From contig OY992835.1 in the NCBI GenBank assembly GCA_963921425.1, forward strand, positions 1,922,001 through 1,986,000: 64,000 nucleotides of DNA. The letters run 5' to 3'. The notes below the pieces were generated by a model. That model searched no databases. It was given only the letters and a program-made list of their open reading frames with translations, and had not been told where the DNA came from. Source of the DNA: Dryas octopetala. Its lineage: Eukaryota > Streptophyta > Magnoliopsida > Rosales > Rosaceae. The position numbers and the translations under genes were made by a program. Positions 24,662 to 38,600 of the stretch are shown here, one piece after another (position 1 is the stretch's first letter; every line of letters begins with the position of its first letter).

Positions 24662-27068
24662 TGTCACATCCCAATCCTAAATAAAATCTAATATCTCGGA
24701 GTGAAGCATGACTTACATCCTAATCGCAGATTAATAAAATTATTTATACAATTAAGACGTGAAAAAGGAAAATAAAATAATTTAAAAGACTAATTAAACT
24801 AAGTATGAAACTAAAATTTATTTAGCAAACTACTGTTCCAAGAGTACCACACTAAATGTTCATCTTCTTAAATATTACAATTTATTGATAATAAAATAAA
24901 ACATTTCATTCCAGCAAATTCTCTAAATTCCACTTGGGTATTCCACATCATCAGTCATAGTTCAGTCACCTACACAATCTATTAGGGTGTGAGCTTTTAA
25001 GGCTCAGTAGGGTATAGTGATCCCTTATGGCCAATTATCACATTTAATCAATGTCTCAGTAAAAAAAAAAAAAAAAGGGTAATGATTACAGTTATATGCA
25101 ATAAAAATGTGTGTACTCACTCCTTAACTATTCTCGTTGATACATACCCAAGACAAACAGGCTTACACGTTCTATACCGTGCATCCTACCACTGTGGCCC
25201 CGAATGTCCCATGTATGAGCCAACACCCGTCCGTCCCTTAAACCCAAATATTTTAAATATTATTATTTTCACTTTTCCTTCCATAATTCCTCCACAAATC
25301 ATGAGATCACCAGGTACATCTCATTTTCACTTTGGTGTATCCAATAAATCATGAGACCACAAAGTCCATCTCCCTCTCTTCTTGGTGTCTCAATTAATTA
25401 TTTTCTTAACACTGTTCACAACCACACTTTCCTTATGTGCTTATGATTATGCATGTAAAAATAAACTTAATGCATGGGTAGAGAAATTAAATTGTACATT
25501 AATGATAATTCAATCTTATGCAATTTGAGTATATCACATTAGGAAATTTCATAGTGCACACCTATGGTATCAATAATAACAAGATTAATAATAAAAGTTC
25601 ATCCACAAATATAATGAACTTGGTACATTTAATAAAGAAATACCTATCACAAGAAAATAAATCATACAACATGACACAAGGATTAATTGTAATATAGTCC
25701 AATCATTGAGGAATAGAGACCCTACCTTAATTTCTTGAGGACAGGTTCCCTCTTGGTCCGTTCCTATGTGTTCGGGTCTAAAAAATTTAAAAAATGTATA
25801 GTTTAGATATAAATTATTAAATATAAATTTATCTCTCTCTTTTTAAAGTGAGTGTAACTCACACTCTAACGTACTTAGAGGTGTCGGATTGAGGTGAAAC
25901 TTGTACCAATAGACTCATATCGAAAAATGGTGTTGAGAGGGTCAAAATTGGGCGAAGGAGGTCGCCGGAAACAGCCACACAGGCCACCACGCGCCGCCTG
26001 TGCGTGTGGGGGTCGCTAGCCAGACACTATTCATCATCTTCTTCAAACAGCTTCTGTTTTTCAGATTTTTTTTTTTTTTTCAGTTTTTATCTCATTTTTT
26101 ACTCGACTTTTAACCTATCAAACCTTCACCAAATTAAGCAAATTTATACTTGATTTAAAACTCTACATCACCACTTTGCAGCCATCTAAATATCATGCAA
26201 AATGAACGGTTAAAACTCAAGTTATATGGCCCGAAATGAGGCCATACGAAAATGTGAATTTTCTGCAAAACTTTCCAGATTTTTCATTTTTCTTTGTTTT
26301 TTCATTTTATTTTGTTTTCAACCCTCAAAACCTGTTCCTATAGCTATAATAAGGTTATATATGATCTACTTTTAGTTTTACAACATTAAACAAAGATGTG
26401 TAAACAAAATTTAAAATAAAAGTTTCAAAAGAAAATTACTAAGAACACCCACGATTCCTTGAGCTCACCCTCTTTTCTATCCCCTGAAGTTAAATAGAGG
26501 TTTATATGTGATTCCTTCGCTAAGAGAAACCACCAATGTCTAAAGAAAGTTAGTTTGTATGAAAAAAAAAAAAAAAAAAAAAAAAAAAACAAACTTCTAA
26601 AGATGGTGAAGTTAAATTTCTAACCTTCCAAAGCTTTCTCTCTTTCTGTCTTTTTCTCTTTCTCTTTCTCTCTCTTTCTCTCCCTCTCTCTCTCGCTCTC
26701 TCTTTTTCTCTATTCTTTTTTACTGCTTAAGAGTGTTCTTAAGCACACCTACACCACCTTATTTATAGCCAATATCTTGGTTAGATTAACCATCTAGTGG
26801 GCTCATTCAGTTATGAAGAAATGGAACTAATCATTACCTAGATAGTGATTCATCCCTCTAAAGAGATCATCACCATTAATCTAAAGCTTAGGTGTTCTTA
26901 ATCAAAAAGGCTGATGGACGTTGGTGTACATTATCCCTTCTTCTATCATTTTTTTTTAAGTTGGGCTTTTTAACTTGTAGAACACAACTTTACAATTGGG
27001 CTAAAGATTGTAGCCCAAACTTAGAAATTTAGCCCAATTTTAAAGCCCATAAATATAATTTATTTAAC

Positions 27069-27107
<39 letters not shown>

Positions 27108-27118
27108 TGGACATTACA
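24662..27118 (-). repeat. Gypsy 3' LTR (TGTCACATCC to GGACATTACA)
   Basis: 2457 bp. It aligns base by base with 32444-34415. On the minus strand it is preceded by the purine tract AGGAGGGTAGAT (27119-27130), which fixes it as the 3' LTR. Contains a long A-run (26561-26589), CT-rich tracts and a (TTA)n repeat near its end. Confidence 0.88.
27069..27107. repeat. (TTA)n microsatellite
   Basis: About twelve ATT/TTA units inside the terminal part of the gypsy 3' LTR. Confidence 0.9.
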
Positions 27119-30100
27119 ATCTACCCTCCTAAAAAAAAATTTCGTCCTCGAATTTAAATGTACCTATGTCAAGAAACATCTCTAGATAATTCTTGTGCAT
27201 GTCAGATTCTAATTCCCATGTACCTTCTTCTATATTCCCGTGTTGCCACAAAACCTTGACTAATGGAATGGTTTCATGCGCAAAACTTGTTCTTTGTGAT
27301 CAAGTATCTGAATTGGTTGATCTTCAAAAGATACTTGTTTGTCAACGCTGAGTTCCCCCAATCCAAAACGTGTGATGGATCCAGTTAATATTTCCGAAGC
27401 ACAGATATATGAAAAGCATTATGGATACTAGAGAGTTGAGGAGGTAATGCTAATTTGTATGCTACCTCTCCAATCCGTTGGAGAATTTCAAACGGTCCGA
27501 TAATCTTGGAGCAAGTTTCCCAGATTTCCCAAACCTCTTGACTCCGTTTCGTGACTAGACTTTGAGAAATACATGATCGCCCACGTTGTATTTTAGTGGC
27601 CTTCTTCGTCGGTGTGCATAATTTTTCTACCGACTCTGAGTAGTAAGAAAGCGTTGTCTAATGATCTTTATCTTCTTTGTGGCTTCCTGAACCAAGTCTG
27701 GCCCTAACAAAATGTCTTCTCTAACTTCACCCCAACACAAAGGCGATAAGGTGTTCCATAGAGTGCTTCATAGGGTGCTATCCCTATACTAGAATGATAG
27801 CTGTTGTTATTGGCAAAACTCTGCTAGTGGTACGTAGATGGTTTTCCTAATTTTCTTGAAAATCTAGTATACATGTCTTCCAAAATTTGGACAGTTCTCT
27901 TAGACTGTCCGTTAGTTTGGGGATGAAAAGTGTTATTAAGGTTCAATTTCGTTACAAGTGCACGTTGTAAACTTCCCCATAATAGAGAAGTGAATTTAGA
28001 ATCTCTGTCTAAAACGATCGAAATTGGGATTCCGTGTAGTCTTACTATCTCCCTAATGTATAGCTTTCCCAGTGTTTTGGTGGAATCAGTAGTTCAGGTA
28101 GAAAATGAGTGAATTTGGTTAAACGATCTACAATAACCCATATCACATCTCGTCCCTTTGACGATCGCGGTAGACCTATCACGAAGTCTATTGTGATGTT
28201 ATCCCATTTCCATTCAGCTACAGGTAGTGGTTGGAGCATCCCTGCTGGTTTCTGGTGTTCTGCTTTCACCTGTTGGCACGTGAGACACTTTGCAATATAT
28301 GTTGCTATTTCCTTTTTCATGCCCTTCCACCAGTATTGTTGTTGAAGATCGTAACGCATCTTAGTACTACCTGGGTGGATAGTGTAGGTAGAGAAATGAG
28401 CTTCATGCAGTACTTCGTCTCGCAATTTCGAGACTTCGGGCACGTATATCCTTCCTATGTATTTCAAGCCACCATCTTTGTGAACAGTACATCCTTCATT
28501 TTCATCTTCTGAGGTGAGCTATTCACGTATGGATTTGCAGAATGTGTTTTCTTGTTGCTTTTCAATGACTTTTTCCTTTAATCTCGGTCGAGCAATTAAA
28601 TTGCAAAGATAATCATCATTGTTATTGACATCAACGTATAAATCATACTCAGGAATGGCTTCCACAACCTTCAACTTCTGAATCCGTAAGCTTCCCATCA
28701 TTCCTTGAGATTTTCTACTCAATGTGTATGCGACTATGTTAGCTTTTCCTGGGTGATAATGTAGTCTAAAAACATAGTCTTCTAAATACTTCATCCATCT
28801 TCGTTGTCTTAAGTTAAGTTCCTTTTGAGAGAAAGGGTACTTCAAGCTCTTGTGGTCAGAATAGAGTTCAAAGCATTCGCCATATAAGTAATATCATCAT
28901 ACCTTTAAAGCATGAATAATTGCTGCAAACTCCAAATCGTGTGCAGGGTAATTCTTTTCATGTGACTTTAGTTGTCGGGAGATATAGGCTACGACCCTGT
29001 CAGATTGCATTAAGACACCTCTCAATCCTTGTAAGGAAGCATTAGTGTATACTACATAGCCTACACCTCGTTCAGGAATGATTAGTACCAAAGCAGTGGT
29101 TAATCGCATTTTCAATTCCTGGAATGAATTTTCACACTCCTCTTTCCACTCAAACTTTGCCCCCTTACGTGTCAACTTTGTCATTGAGGCGGCTAGTCGG
29201 GAGAAATCTTTTATGAATCTTCTGTAATAACCAGCTAGCCCAAGGAAACTCCGTATTTCGGTAACATTTTTCGGTTGATTCCATTTCAACACCGCATCAA
29301 CTTTGAAAGAATCTACTACTATACCTTCTTTAGAAATCATATGCCCTAAAATTTTTACCTCTGTTAGCCAAAACTCACATTTGCTAAACTTGGCATATAA
29401 CTTGTGTTCTCTCAACGTTTGTAAGGCGTAATGCAAGTGTTGCTCATGCTCTTCTTTAGATGAGGAATAGACAAGGGTGTCATCTAGGAATACGATCACA
29501 AACCGATCTAGGTAAGGTCGAAAAATTCGGCTCATCATATCCATGAAAGTTGCTAGTGCGTTCATTAAACCGAATGGCATCACCAAGAATTCGTAATGTC
29601 CGTATCGAGTCCGAAATACTATCTTTGGTACATCTTCCTCCTTGATGCGCAGCTGGTGGTATCCAGATCGAAGGTCTATCTTGGAGAAGAAACAAGATCA
29701 TCTCAATTGATCAAATAAATCGTCGATCTGAGGCAACGTGTATTTGTTCTTCACCGTGACTCTATTCAGTTGGCGGTAGTCGATACATATCCTGAGAGAT
29801 CCGTCTTTCTTCTTCACGAAAAGAGCTGGTGCACCACATGACAATGTGTTGGGACAAATGAACTTTTTATCTTGAAATTTTTGAAGTTGAGTCTTCAGCT
29901 TCTTAAGCTCTACCGGTGCCATTCGATGTGGAGGTATGGAGATAGGTGATGTGCCTAGATAAACTTCTATAGTGAACTCTATTTCTCTTTTAGGGGGTAA
30001 TCCGGGCAAATTATTTGGAAATACATCTTCGTATTCTTACACCACTAGGATGAACTTGATCCGTGAGCTATCTTCTTTTTCGATCTTGAGGTTAGCGATT

Positions 30101-31910
30101 AAGCTCACAAAGTCATCATCTTTTAAGTTAACAGTTAATCTAGGATGGTGAGTTTCCCTATCTCCATAAAATTTAAATGCATGTTTGTCTATCCGATGTA
30201 CTTATTGTTACCATTTTTCTCCTACAGTCGATAACAGCTTAGTATTGTGTGAGCCATCCATTCTGAGGATGATATCGTACTCCGACATGTTCATTGTCAT
30301 TAAATCAAAATATACTTTATGACCAGCTATTTCTATCATGCAAGTTCTACATATTCTATCGATTTTTCTAACACCTCCTAATTGAGACCCAACTCTCAAT
30401 GAAAATTTCATGAATTCAGATTCTAACCCAAGGATGAATGCAAATGACTTAGAGATGAAAGAATGTGTAGCGCCGGAGTCAAATAATATTTTAGCCCAAG
30501 AATTAAATACTAGGAATATATCTTCCACCATATCTGGTTCTACTAGTCCTGCCTTTGCTTCGATAGCCTATACTCTTGCCTGGGCAGGTTGTTCAGAACG
30601 TTTTATGCCAGGTGGAGGTGTCATATTTGAGTGGGTTGCTTTCCGGGACGTGGTGGCTATTGTACCATCGGTGGCCTTCATTGGTTCTATTGTGGCGGGT
30701 ATGGAGCACAATACTGGGATTGAGGTGCTTGAGGAGTCTGGTATGTCTGCAATTGTGGACAAAATAGTTGCGAATGCCCAGCTTGCCTGCAGTGGTAGCA
30801 AATTATCGAGTCTTGGTTTACCACATTTGATCTTAGTGGCGGAAGTTGAGAAGGTCCAAATCTTGGGTGCATGCTGCTAGGTCCTCCACTTACACTCTTA
30901 TGAATCCAATTTTTCCTTACCTCTGAAGAACTTCGTTCAGCTATAAATGCTCTATCTACGACATTTGCATAACAAGTTAATTTGAGGATATCCACTTTTT
31001 CTTTGATTGCATGTCAAAGACCTTCCTCAAACCTTTTTGCTTTCGTAGCGTCATCGGGTATCATGTAAAGCGCAAAATGTGACAGTTCTTCAAATCTGGC
31101 TTGATACTGGACCACAGTCATGTCCTTCTGGAGAAGGTACATGAATTCACATGTTTTGCTTCTTGTATAACTCCAGGAAAATATTTTTCAAGAAAGATCC
31201 TCTCAAACTCTTGCCAGGTCATATTTTCTGTGTCTTGCATCCCTTGAACTGATTCCCAGCAATGATATGTCAGTTCCTCAAAATAGGAACTGGAAATAGT
31301 CACTCGTAGTCCTTCTGGTACCCTATGATTAATCATACTTCTCTTGATTTGACGCAACCATTCTTCTGCTATTACTGGATCTGGTATACCCTTAAAAACA
31401 GGGGGTCGAGATTTTCGAAATTCTCCTTGAATTCACATAACTCGTTCCACTTCATCTTCTTCGGGATGCCCTCAGTTGCTTTCACGAATCGCATTTGTCA
31501 TGTCTTGAATAGCGGCGATTACTCCATCGTTTCCATTTAACACGTGGTTCATATCCTCAGCTCCTCCAGCCATCTTAATATAGAATCATAACTCATATTT
31601 ACCAGTACCTTATCATAAATAAAATATTAAAATATAAGCACCCAAAAAAAAAGTTTAAAGGAAAGGTCTACCTATCCTATAATAAGAAGTTATTACAACA
31701 ACAAAATTAAAAACTTAATACTTAAAGTTCATACTCATATTTGGGTTATAGTACATTTTTACTTTTAAACAGCCCATAGTCATAATATCACATTCAAAAA
31801 CAACACTTCCAAAAGTCACTTCTACTTTAGCATCCTCAACCCTCTACCCTATTCTTCATCAAAACTATCATCCTCAACTGGTGGGGGAGGTGTGCGGGAT
31901 CCATCCTGTG

Positions 31911-32297
31911 CTAACTCAGGTAGTATCTCATATGAGGCTGGAAGCTTGGAACTACCGAGGGAGCCATATATTCTTGCATTAGTTGTTCAAGTGCTTCATT
32001 AAACAAGGCAGCAACATGTCCATTGTTCATGGACTGTTGAAATGCATCATTAGCAATGTGAGCATAAGTCCTAACTATGTACTCCGCTAATTCTCTTCGC
32101 GTCTCATATGGAAGGTGTGGAAAAGAACACAGGACCTCCTTGATTTCATTTAAATAGAAAGCTCTAGCATTTTCATGAGTGTGGCCAAAGTATACGTTTA
32201 TATCAAGGGGTGCTACTTGCCCTTGTACATTTATTTGGAATCCTCCCCAAGGATCATCTCCCTGAATTGGTTCCATATCTATTTCAAAAACAAACAC
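31911..32297 (-). CDS. Small frame between gypsy 5' LTR and gag
   Basis: A 128-codon frame starting about 130 bases inside the primer-binding site of the gypsy fossil. It is acidic, with no motif I recognise; it includes WGGFQINVQGQVAPLDINV and a helical-looking middle (NARAFYLNEIKEVL). Extra frames before gag occur in some plant gypsy elements, but I cannot assign this one. It may be an N-terminal gag extension or a chance frame. Function unknown. Confidence 0.35.
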   Translation of the reverse strand: MFVFEIDMEPIQGDDPWGGFQINVQGQVAPLDINVYFGHTHENARAFYLNEIKEVLCSFPHLPYETRRELAEYIVRTYAHIANDAFQQSMNNGHVAALFNEALEQLMQEYMAPSVVPSFQPHMRYYLS

Positions 32298-32424
32298 ATC
32301 AAAGGTTAGTTCGACTAAAGAAATAAGATTAATAATTAAGGCAAGAAAACCATAATAATTTCTAATAGTTAAATATATATATTTTTTTTAATCTATATTC
32401 TTAATCCCCAGACTAAGCAAACCT

Positions 32425-32441
32425 AGATGCTCTAATACCAA
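32425..32441 (-). other. Gypsy primer-binding site (tRNA-Met type)
   Basis: Minus strand TTGGTATTAGAGCATC lies two bases inside the 5' LTR and matches the initiator tRNA-Met primer site with one substitution. Confidence 0.75.
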
Positions 32442-32443
32442 CT

Positions 32444-34415
32444 TGTTACACCCCAATACTGAATAAAATCTAATATCTCGGAGTGAAGCGTGACTTACAT
32501 CATAATCGCAGATTAATAAAATTACTTCTACACTTAAGATGTGAAAAGAAAGGAAAATAAAATAAGATAGAATAATTTAAGAGACTAATTAAACCAAGTA
32601 TGAAAATAAACTTTATTTAGAAAACTACTGTTCCAAGAGTACTACACCAGATGTTTATCTTCTTAAATTTTACAATTTATTAATAATAAAACAAAACATG
32701 TCATTCCAGCAAATTCTCTAAATTCCACTTGGGTATTCCACATCATCGATCATATTCCCGTCACCTACACAATCTATTAGGGTGTGAACTTTTAAGGCTC
32801 AGTAGGCTATAGTGATCCCTCATGGCCAATTATCACATTTAATCAATGTCTCAGTAGAAGAAAAGAAAAAGAAAACGAGTAATGATTATAGTTATATGCA
32901 ATAAAAATGTATGTACTCACTTCTTAACTATTCTTGTTGACACATACCCAAGACAAACAGGTCTACACGTCCTATATCGTGCATCCTACCACTACGTCCA
33001 CGAATGTCCCATAAATGAGCCAACACTCGTCCATCCCTTAAGTCCAAATATTTTGAATATTATTATTTTCACTTTTTTTTCAACAATTCCTCCACAAATC
33101 ATGAGATCACCAGGTACATCTCTCTTTCTCTTTGGTGTCAACAATAAATTACGAGACCACCAAGTCCATCTCCCTCTCTTCTTGGTGTCTCAATTAATTA
33201 TTTTGTTAACACTGTTCACGACTACACTTTCCTTATGCACTTATGATTATGCATGTAAAGATAAACAATAATGCATGTGTAGAGAAATTAATTTGTACAT
33301 TAATGATAATTCAATCTTATGCAATTTGAGTGTATCACAAACTTAAGAAATTTCACAGTGCACAGCTACGGTATCAATAATAACAAGATTAATAATAAAA
33401 GTTCATCCACAAATATAATGAACTTGATACATTTAATAAATAAATATCATCACAAAAAAAATAAATCACACAACATGACACAAGGATTAATTGTAATATA
33501 GTCCAATTATTGGGGAATAGAGACCCTACCTTAATTTCTTGAGCACGGGTTCCTTCTTGGTCCGTTCCTATGTGTTCGGGTCTAAAAAATTTAAAAATGT
33601 ATAGTTTAGATATAAATTAATTGAATTTAAATTTATCTCACTCTCTTTTTAAGGAGAGTGTAATTCACACTCTAACTTAGAGGTGTCATCTTGATGTGAA
33701 ACTTATACCAATAGACTCGTATCGAAAAATGAAGTTGATAGGGTCAAAATTGGGTGACGGAGGTCGCCGAAAACAGCCACCACGTGCCGGCGGTGCGTGT
33801 GGGGGTCGCTGGCTAGACACTATTCATCATCTTCTTCAAACAGCCTCTGTTTCCATAATTCTTTTCCAGTTTTTATCTCATTTTTTACTCGACTTTTAAC
33901 CTATCAAACTTTCACCAAATTAAGCAAACTTATACTTATTTTAAAGCTTTACATCACCTCTTTATAACCATATAAAAGTCATGCAAAATAAACTGTTAAA
34001 ACGCAAGTTATAAGGCCAGAAAGGACGCCATACGTAAATGCGAATTTTCAACAAAAATTTCCATATTTTCATTTTTCTTTGTTTTTCATTTTCTTTTGTT
34101 TTCAACCCTCAAAACTTGTTCCTATGGCTATAATAAGGTTGTATGTGATCTACTTTTTGTTTTACAACATTAAACAAAGATGTATAAACAAAATTTAAAA
34201 TAAAAGTTTCAAAGAAAAATTGCTAAAAACACCCATTGTTTCTTGAGCTCACCTTCCTTTCTATCCCCTGGAGTTAAATAGAGGCTTAAATGTGATTCCT
34301 ACAGTAAGAGAAACCACCAATGACTAAAGAAGGTTAGTTTGTATAAAAAAAATAAAAAATAAAAACTTCTATATATGGTGAATTTAAATTTCTAACTTTC
34401 CAAAGTATTCTCCTT
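32444..34415 (-). repeat. Gypsy 5' LTR, shorter than its partner
   Basis: Starts TGTTACACCCCAAT and follows the 24662 copy through the AATATCTCGGAGTGAAGC block and the TTGGTCCGTTCCTATG block. Similarity stops near 34415; the partner continues for about 0.5 kb. The break point meets a different LTR fragment. Confidence 0.85.
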
Positions 34416-34429
34416 TTTTGCTCTTTATG

Positions 34430-34995
34430 TCATTATTCATCATATTCATAGTGTGTGTGAACGTGGGAGGCTTGTGGAAGAGAATACTTGAAGAGCATTG
34501 AATTCCAGGTAGGAGGATTTATTCTACATTCCTGACTATGAACTTTGTGTGTGTATGTGTAGTTTTTTGTATTTGGTCTGAGAGTTCGGGTAGCGTGGTA
34601 CGTAACCTTGGGTTCAAATCCCTAAACCTTCTAGAAGAATTGATCAATACATTATGGGGAGTTTAGCCAAGCTAACACGTGGCTACGTGTGCTTGTGCGA
34701 AGCAGAGACCCATGATTGATCTGGTGGTAGTGATACAGTATCTCAATTGCAAGTTCCTATTCCTATTTACCATGACACTCTCGACTATCTGAGTTATTAT
34801 TATTTATGGGTTTTTATGCATATTTACCATATACTATTGTAGCTGAGATGTTAAAACGAATTTGTAAAAATGTTTTTTGATTTTGGAAATTAATCTTTCA
34901 AAGGGAAATATTTTTAAAGTTTTCAAACCTAGCAGGGTCCGCTGAAGAAAGCTATGATCGTATGTGATGCTTACCCCCTACTTTCTTTTGTTTGG
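34430..34995 (+). mobile_element. Fragment of the 35.6-kb LTR family, opposite orientation
   Basis: The stretch near 34920-34980 (AACCTAGCAGGGTCC, then TGTGATGCTTACCCCCTA) is the reverse complement of sequence near 36150-36210 in the adjacent LTR. An additional block reads GGTACGTAACCTTGGGTT. Limits are approximate. Confidence 0.55.
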
Positions 34996-35009
34996 TTTTC
35001 TTTTCTCTT

Positions 35010-35557
35010 CACTACTACAAAAACTTAAATAGAAGACACCGATTTTTTTGATATAATGACTTATTCTTTTTAATAAGTCATTAAACCCCTTTTATTACAC
35101 TCACACTCATGACTTTTAAACGCTATTGTCCCAACCAAAACACAAAATCACAAATATCTCATCTTTTTTACCTTCTCTCTCTGTCTCTCGCTCTCATTCT
35201 CTCCATTCTCTCTCTTCTCTCTCTCCTCTCTCTCCCGCACCCTTTTTCCGATCAAAACCCAGCAGTCGAATTTGCCCTAAAATCTTCCTCTCCTCATCCT
35301 CTCGCTTTCTCTGCCCTTCGCTTGTCCATAAAACTAGTTACCATGTCGAAATCGACGATGAACAAATTCAACTTCACGACGGCGATCTGCCCTCTCTGAC
35401 GAGTTGCGACACTAACCACCCAAAACATTATCCTCTCGACACACTGATCGTCGTGGTGTCTTCCTTTAGTCTAGAAAGTCAATCATGAAGGAGAATCAAA
35501 CGAAAACCGATCCAACACCTTCGACGGTGATTTGAGTTACTAGAGCTTCGAGGTGTT

Positions 35558-35560
<3 letters not shown>
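35010..35560 (+). mobile_element. CACTA-type terminus followed by UTR-like DNA
   Basis: CACTACTACAAAAA at 35010 is the terminal inverted repeat of plant CACTA (En/Spm) elements. A subterminal pair AATGACTTATTC and AATAAGTCATTA follows (35065-35095). The next 450 bp are CT-rich and gene-like (CCGATCAAAACCC, TCTCGCTTTCTCTGCC), possibly a captured 5' exon. The other end is not visible; the element is cut by the LTR starting at 35614. Confidence 0.5.

Positions 35561-35561
<1 letters not shown>

Positions 35562-35613
<52 letters not shown>
35562..35613. repeat. (CT)n microsatellite
   Basis: About 26 CT units ending exactly at the start of the next LTR. Confidence 0.95.
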
Positions 35614-35617
<4 letters not shown>

Positions 35618-38600
35618 ACGCCCCGAAACTGGAAACACCACAGCAGCACCCGTCTTAAAGATCCTGAGACTATAATACCCCTTACCCCGAGTATTATATT
35701 CTCAAGCTCTCTAAAACGAGTTAAGCCCTTTTTATTTGAAGAATCCGGGTTGGATCAGAGTAGTAAAAATACAACGGAAGGAATTACTTAATATACCTCA
35801 TATTATAAATTATTGTAAGGAGTACCAACCCGTGAGGGTTATGTGTTTCAAATACACTAACCATAGTGCTACATAAAAAAAAAAACAGTAGATAAACAGA
35901 TATGTCAGGATAGTCCAACCCACGCCAGAGTGATTCAGTCTTCAACAAGGTGGTGCAACAAATTAGACTCATGGATAGCCAATGGGAGATGTCACCTACG
36001 AGAATGAAAGAAAAACACCACCACGGATCCAAAGAAAGGATCTAAACCAGATAGCAAGGCTGAAACTGACAAGCTGCAAGTGCCACACCCACGACCTCAA
36101 TTTTGGTCTCCAACAACTGGATTATCTGCACTCACAAGAGTACAGTAGGGGGTAAGCGTCACATACGTTCATCGCTTCCCCTCGAGGGAAAATCCTGGTT
36201 AGGTTTGAAACAATACTCGAAAATATAGGATTTCAAGGAAAACAGTTTAAAAGCAATGCACACCCAAAAACAGGGTATCAATACCAATAATATTGTAACC
36301 AAAGCGAGTAATGATAAAGATAATTATGCCAATAATCAGTGAGTAAAGTCTTTGCATGCTCATACATCTTTTTCAGTGAAAATCCTTCCTGTCACGTGAC
36401 ATAGTTCAGAAACATACCTGCGACCGATCACATACAGGCCAACCGCCAGTATCGGAAATTCAACCACCACCTCGATACTGTGGTGAGAGTATCCATTTAC
36501 CTGGTAATACCACATTGGTTAGCCTCCCCAGAAGGACATTCGACTAATCAGTCCGTATTTACCCCTCCGGAGGTTTAGGGGATCGAAACCCAAGGTCACA
36601 ACACGTTTCCGTTTCTCAGGTCGTCCAAGGTATCACACAAATATGCCATACAAAAATCATGCACATTCTCTGTGAAAGACATTTTCATATACATATAGTA
36701 CGAAAATAGGCAGGAAATCCAATAACCGGGATATGGTACCTTCCCCCTACCTATTTTACCAAAGTGTGTCCCTTACTTGATCCATTTCCTGTGTCTGGGT
36801 CCCACTTGTACCTGTTGGGAAACTGGAGATCCAAATCCGACAACAGCCATTAAGAACGTACTAAACGTACTCTCGACCTTGTCTGTTAAGACCAGGTAAA
36901 ATCTAGAGGTTTGGCACTAGCGTAACTTGCTAGGCTTCTCTAAATTCTTGATTCGGCATGACCCTGCTCCCCGAGGCAGACAATCATGTCAGATCGTGTG
37001 GTTTCTAAGTTTATTTTAATTTATTGTCGAGGAGGTTGATTAGATATGAACCTTACAACGTGACCAGGTCAGTGCATGGGGAAACTGAGGGTGCTCTGGC
37101 TCAGTACCCAACGCCTGTATGCTCATGGACTGAACTTAGTCATCACGTTATTTGGTTACCACTGATATGACCTCAATATTTATTAAGTTCATTTAATAAC
37201 AACAGTTAAACGGCGTTTCATTTATAACCACTACTTAAACAACAGCAGATTAAATAAGCTGAGTTAAGGGTATACCTGTTGAAGACTTCCCACGGGTAGA
37301 GTCTCGGTATTACTAGACTTGCTAAGTAACAAGATTAAAATAGCCTAATTAACAAGAGATTAATTTAACAAAATTTTAGCATAAATTCGACAGGAATCAA
37401 GAAATTACCTATGGAGCTCAGAAATGATTTTTTAAAAAACTTCACCAAAACAAAGTCTTCACACTACCTCAAGATAAACTCAAAACAAGATTGAAGAAGA
37501 GAGAAAAATGAAGAGAGAGGAGAGAGAGAAGCTCTCTCTTGGGAAGCATGCGGCTGAATTGTGAAGATCAGCTGGGGGTGTGAGGCACTATTTATAGGGG
37601 AGAGAGTGAGTCAACTCGGTTGACTCATTCGAGTTGACCGAGTTGACTCAAGTCAACCGTCACAACTTGGGCCAATGAGGAAGTGACACGTGGTGCATGC
37701 CCTGACACTTGGCTGCACATGCAGCCATCAGATCTTGCTGCCATGCATCGTTGGACGCTCCAGATCATGCCACGTAGCGCGATCTGGTGATTTTCCTATT
37801 TTATTTTCTTTTTCCTATATTTTTTAACTTCAAAAATTAATTAAAAATAGTTCGGGACTCAGAAAAATACCCCGAAAAATACTACAGACTCGTATTGACT
37901 AGTACTAATTAACTATGAGGTCAAATTGCCAATTTTCCCTTTAGAAAAATTTCAGAAATTTCAAACTCCACAAACTAGGATAAAATGCTTTTAAAAAAAA
38001 TTTGAGAAATTCATAAAATAATCTCCCGGACTCGGAATAATACGAGACTTGCTCCGTTGGGTTCGTGAGTAAAAGTACTACCTTTTAAAGGTTTAACTTG
38101 AGTCAAAACTCTAGTCGAAGTTGGTCAAACAATTAAAGCTCAAGGTGAAAAATACGATTTTCCGCCCAACAATTTCTAGAAAAATTCTAGAAATTAAGGA
38201 AAAATCCCAAAATAAATTTGGAAAATTTTGGGTCTCTCTCTCTCTCTCTCTCTCCGTCGCAGCACACAACAACTCTCATCCTCTGACAGGTAATCACCTG
38301 TCATCCTTATCCTCATCTTTTTTTCTCTTGCTCTCTTTTTATTCAATCTTTTGTGGTTGGGTAAGTTGATTCGATTCTAAATCGAAATAGGTAAAAGGAT
38401 TTTGAGAAATCTAAGTTTGGGGATCCAAGATTTTTGTTAATTTAAACCTAACAAAAAAATTTGGGGCTTTTCTGTAAACTTGCTTATGCAGATTTGTCTC
38501 TTGGAAGAGATCTCGATTGAGAGGTGCTCAATTTGGATTCTCTTGTCTGGTGTCTCAAGGTCTCTGTATTCATGTCTTTTGCTTTGCAGCGGTTCTTGAT

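Larger units (their letters stand above)
24662..34415 (-). mobile_element. Ty3/gypsy LTR retrotransposon (chromovirus, Tekay-like), broken
   Basis: A gypsy fossil of about 9.75 kb on the minus strand. Parts in order: 5' LTR (32444-34415), tRNA-Met primer site, a small frame (31911-32297), gag (about 30.6-31.5 kb) with a CCHC knuckle near 30.75-30.80 kb, protease (DSGATHSF near 30.48 kb), reverse transcriptase (about 29.4-30.0 kb), RNase H (about 28.6-29.2 kb), integrase (about 28.0-28.5 kb and beyond), and 3' LTR (24662-27118). The integrase block CLTCQQVKAEHQKP and WKWDNITIDFV with VDRLTK point to the Tekay/Del chromoviruses. The coding region has several breaks. The LTRs differ at roughly one base in twelve to fifteen by eye, so the copy is far older than the copia element at 13.7 kb, by several million years. 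Confidence 0.9.

Noticed and set aside
30410-30880. 156-codon plus-strand frame
   Set aside because: It lies opposite the gag and protease region of the gypsy element; shadow frame with no family match.
35109-35488. Serine/leucine-rich plus-strand frames
   Set aside because: CT microsatellite-like sequence; two overlapping frames with no domain. Kept only as possible captured UTR.
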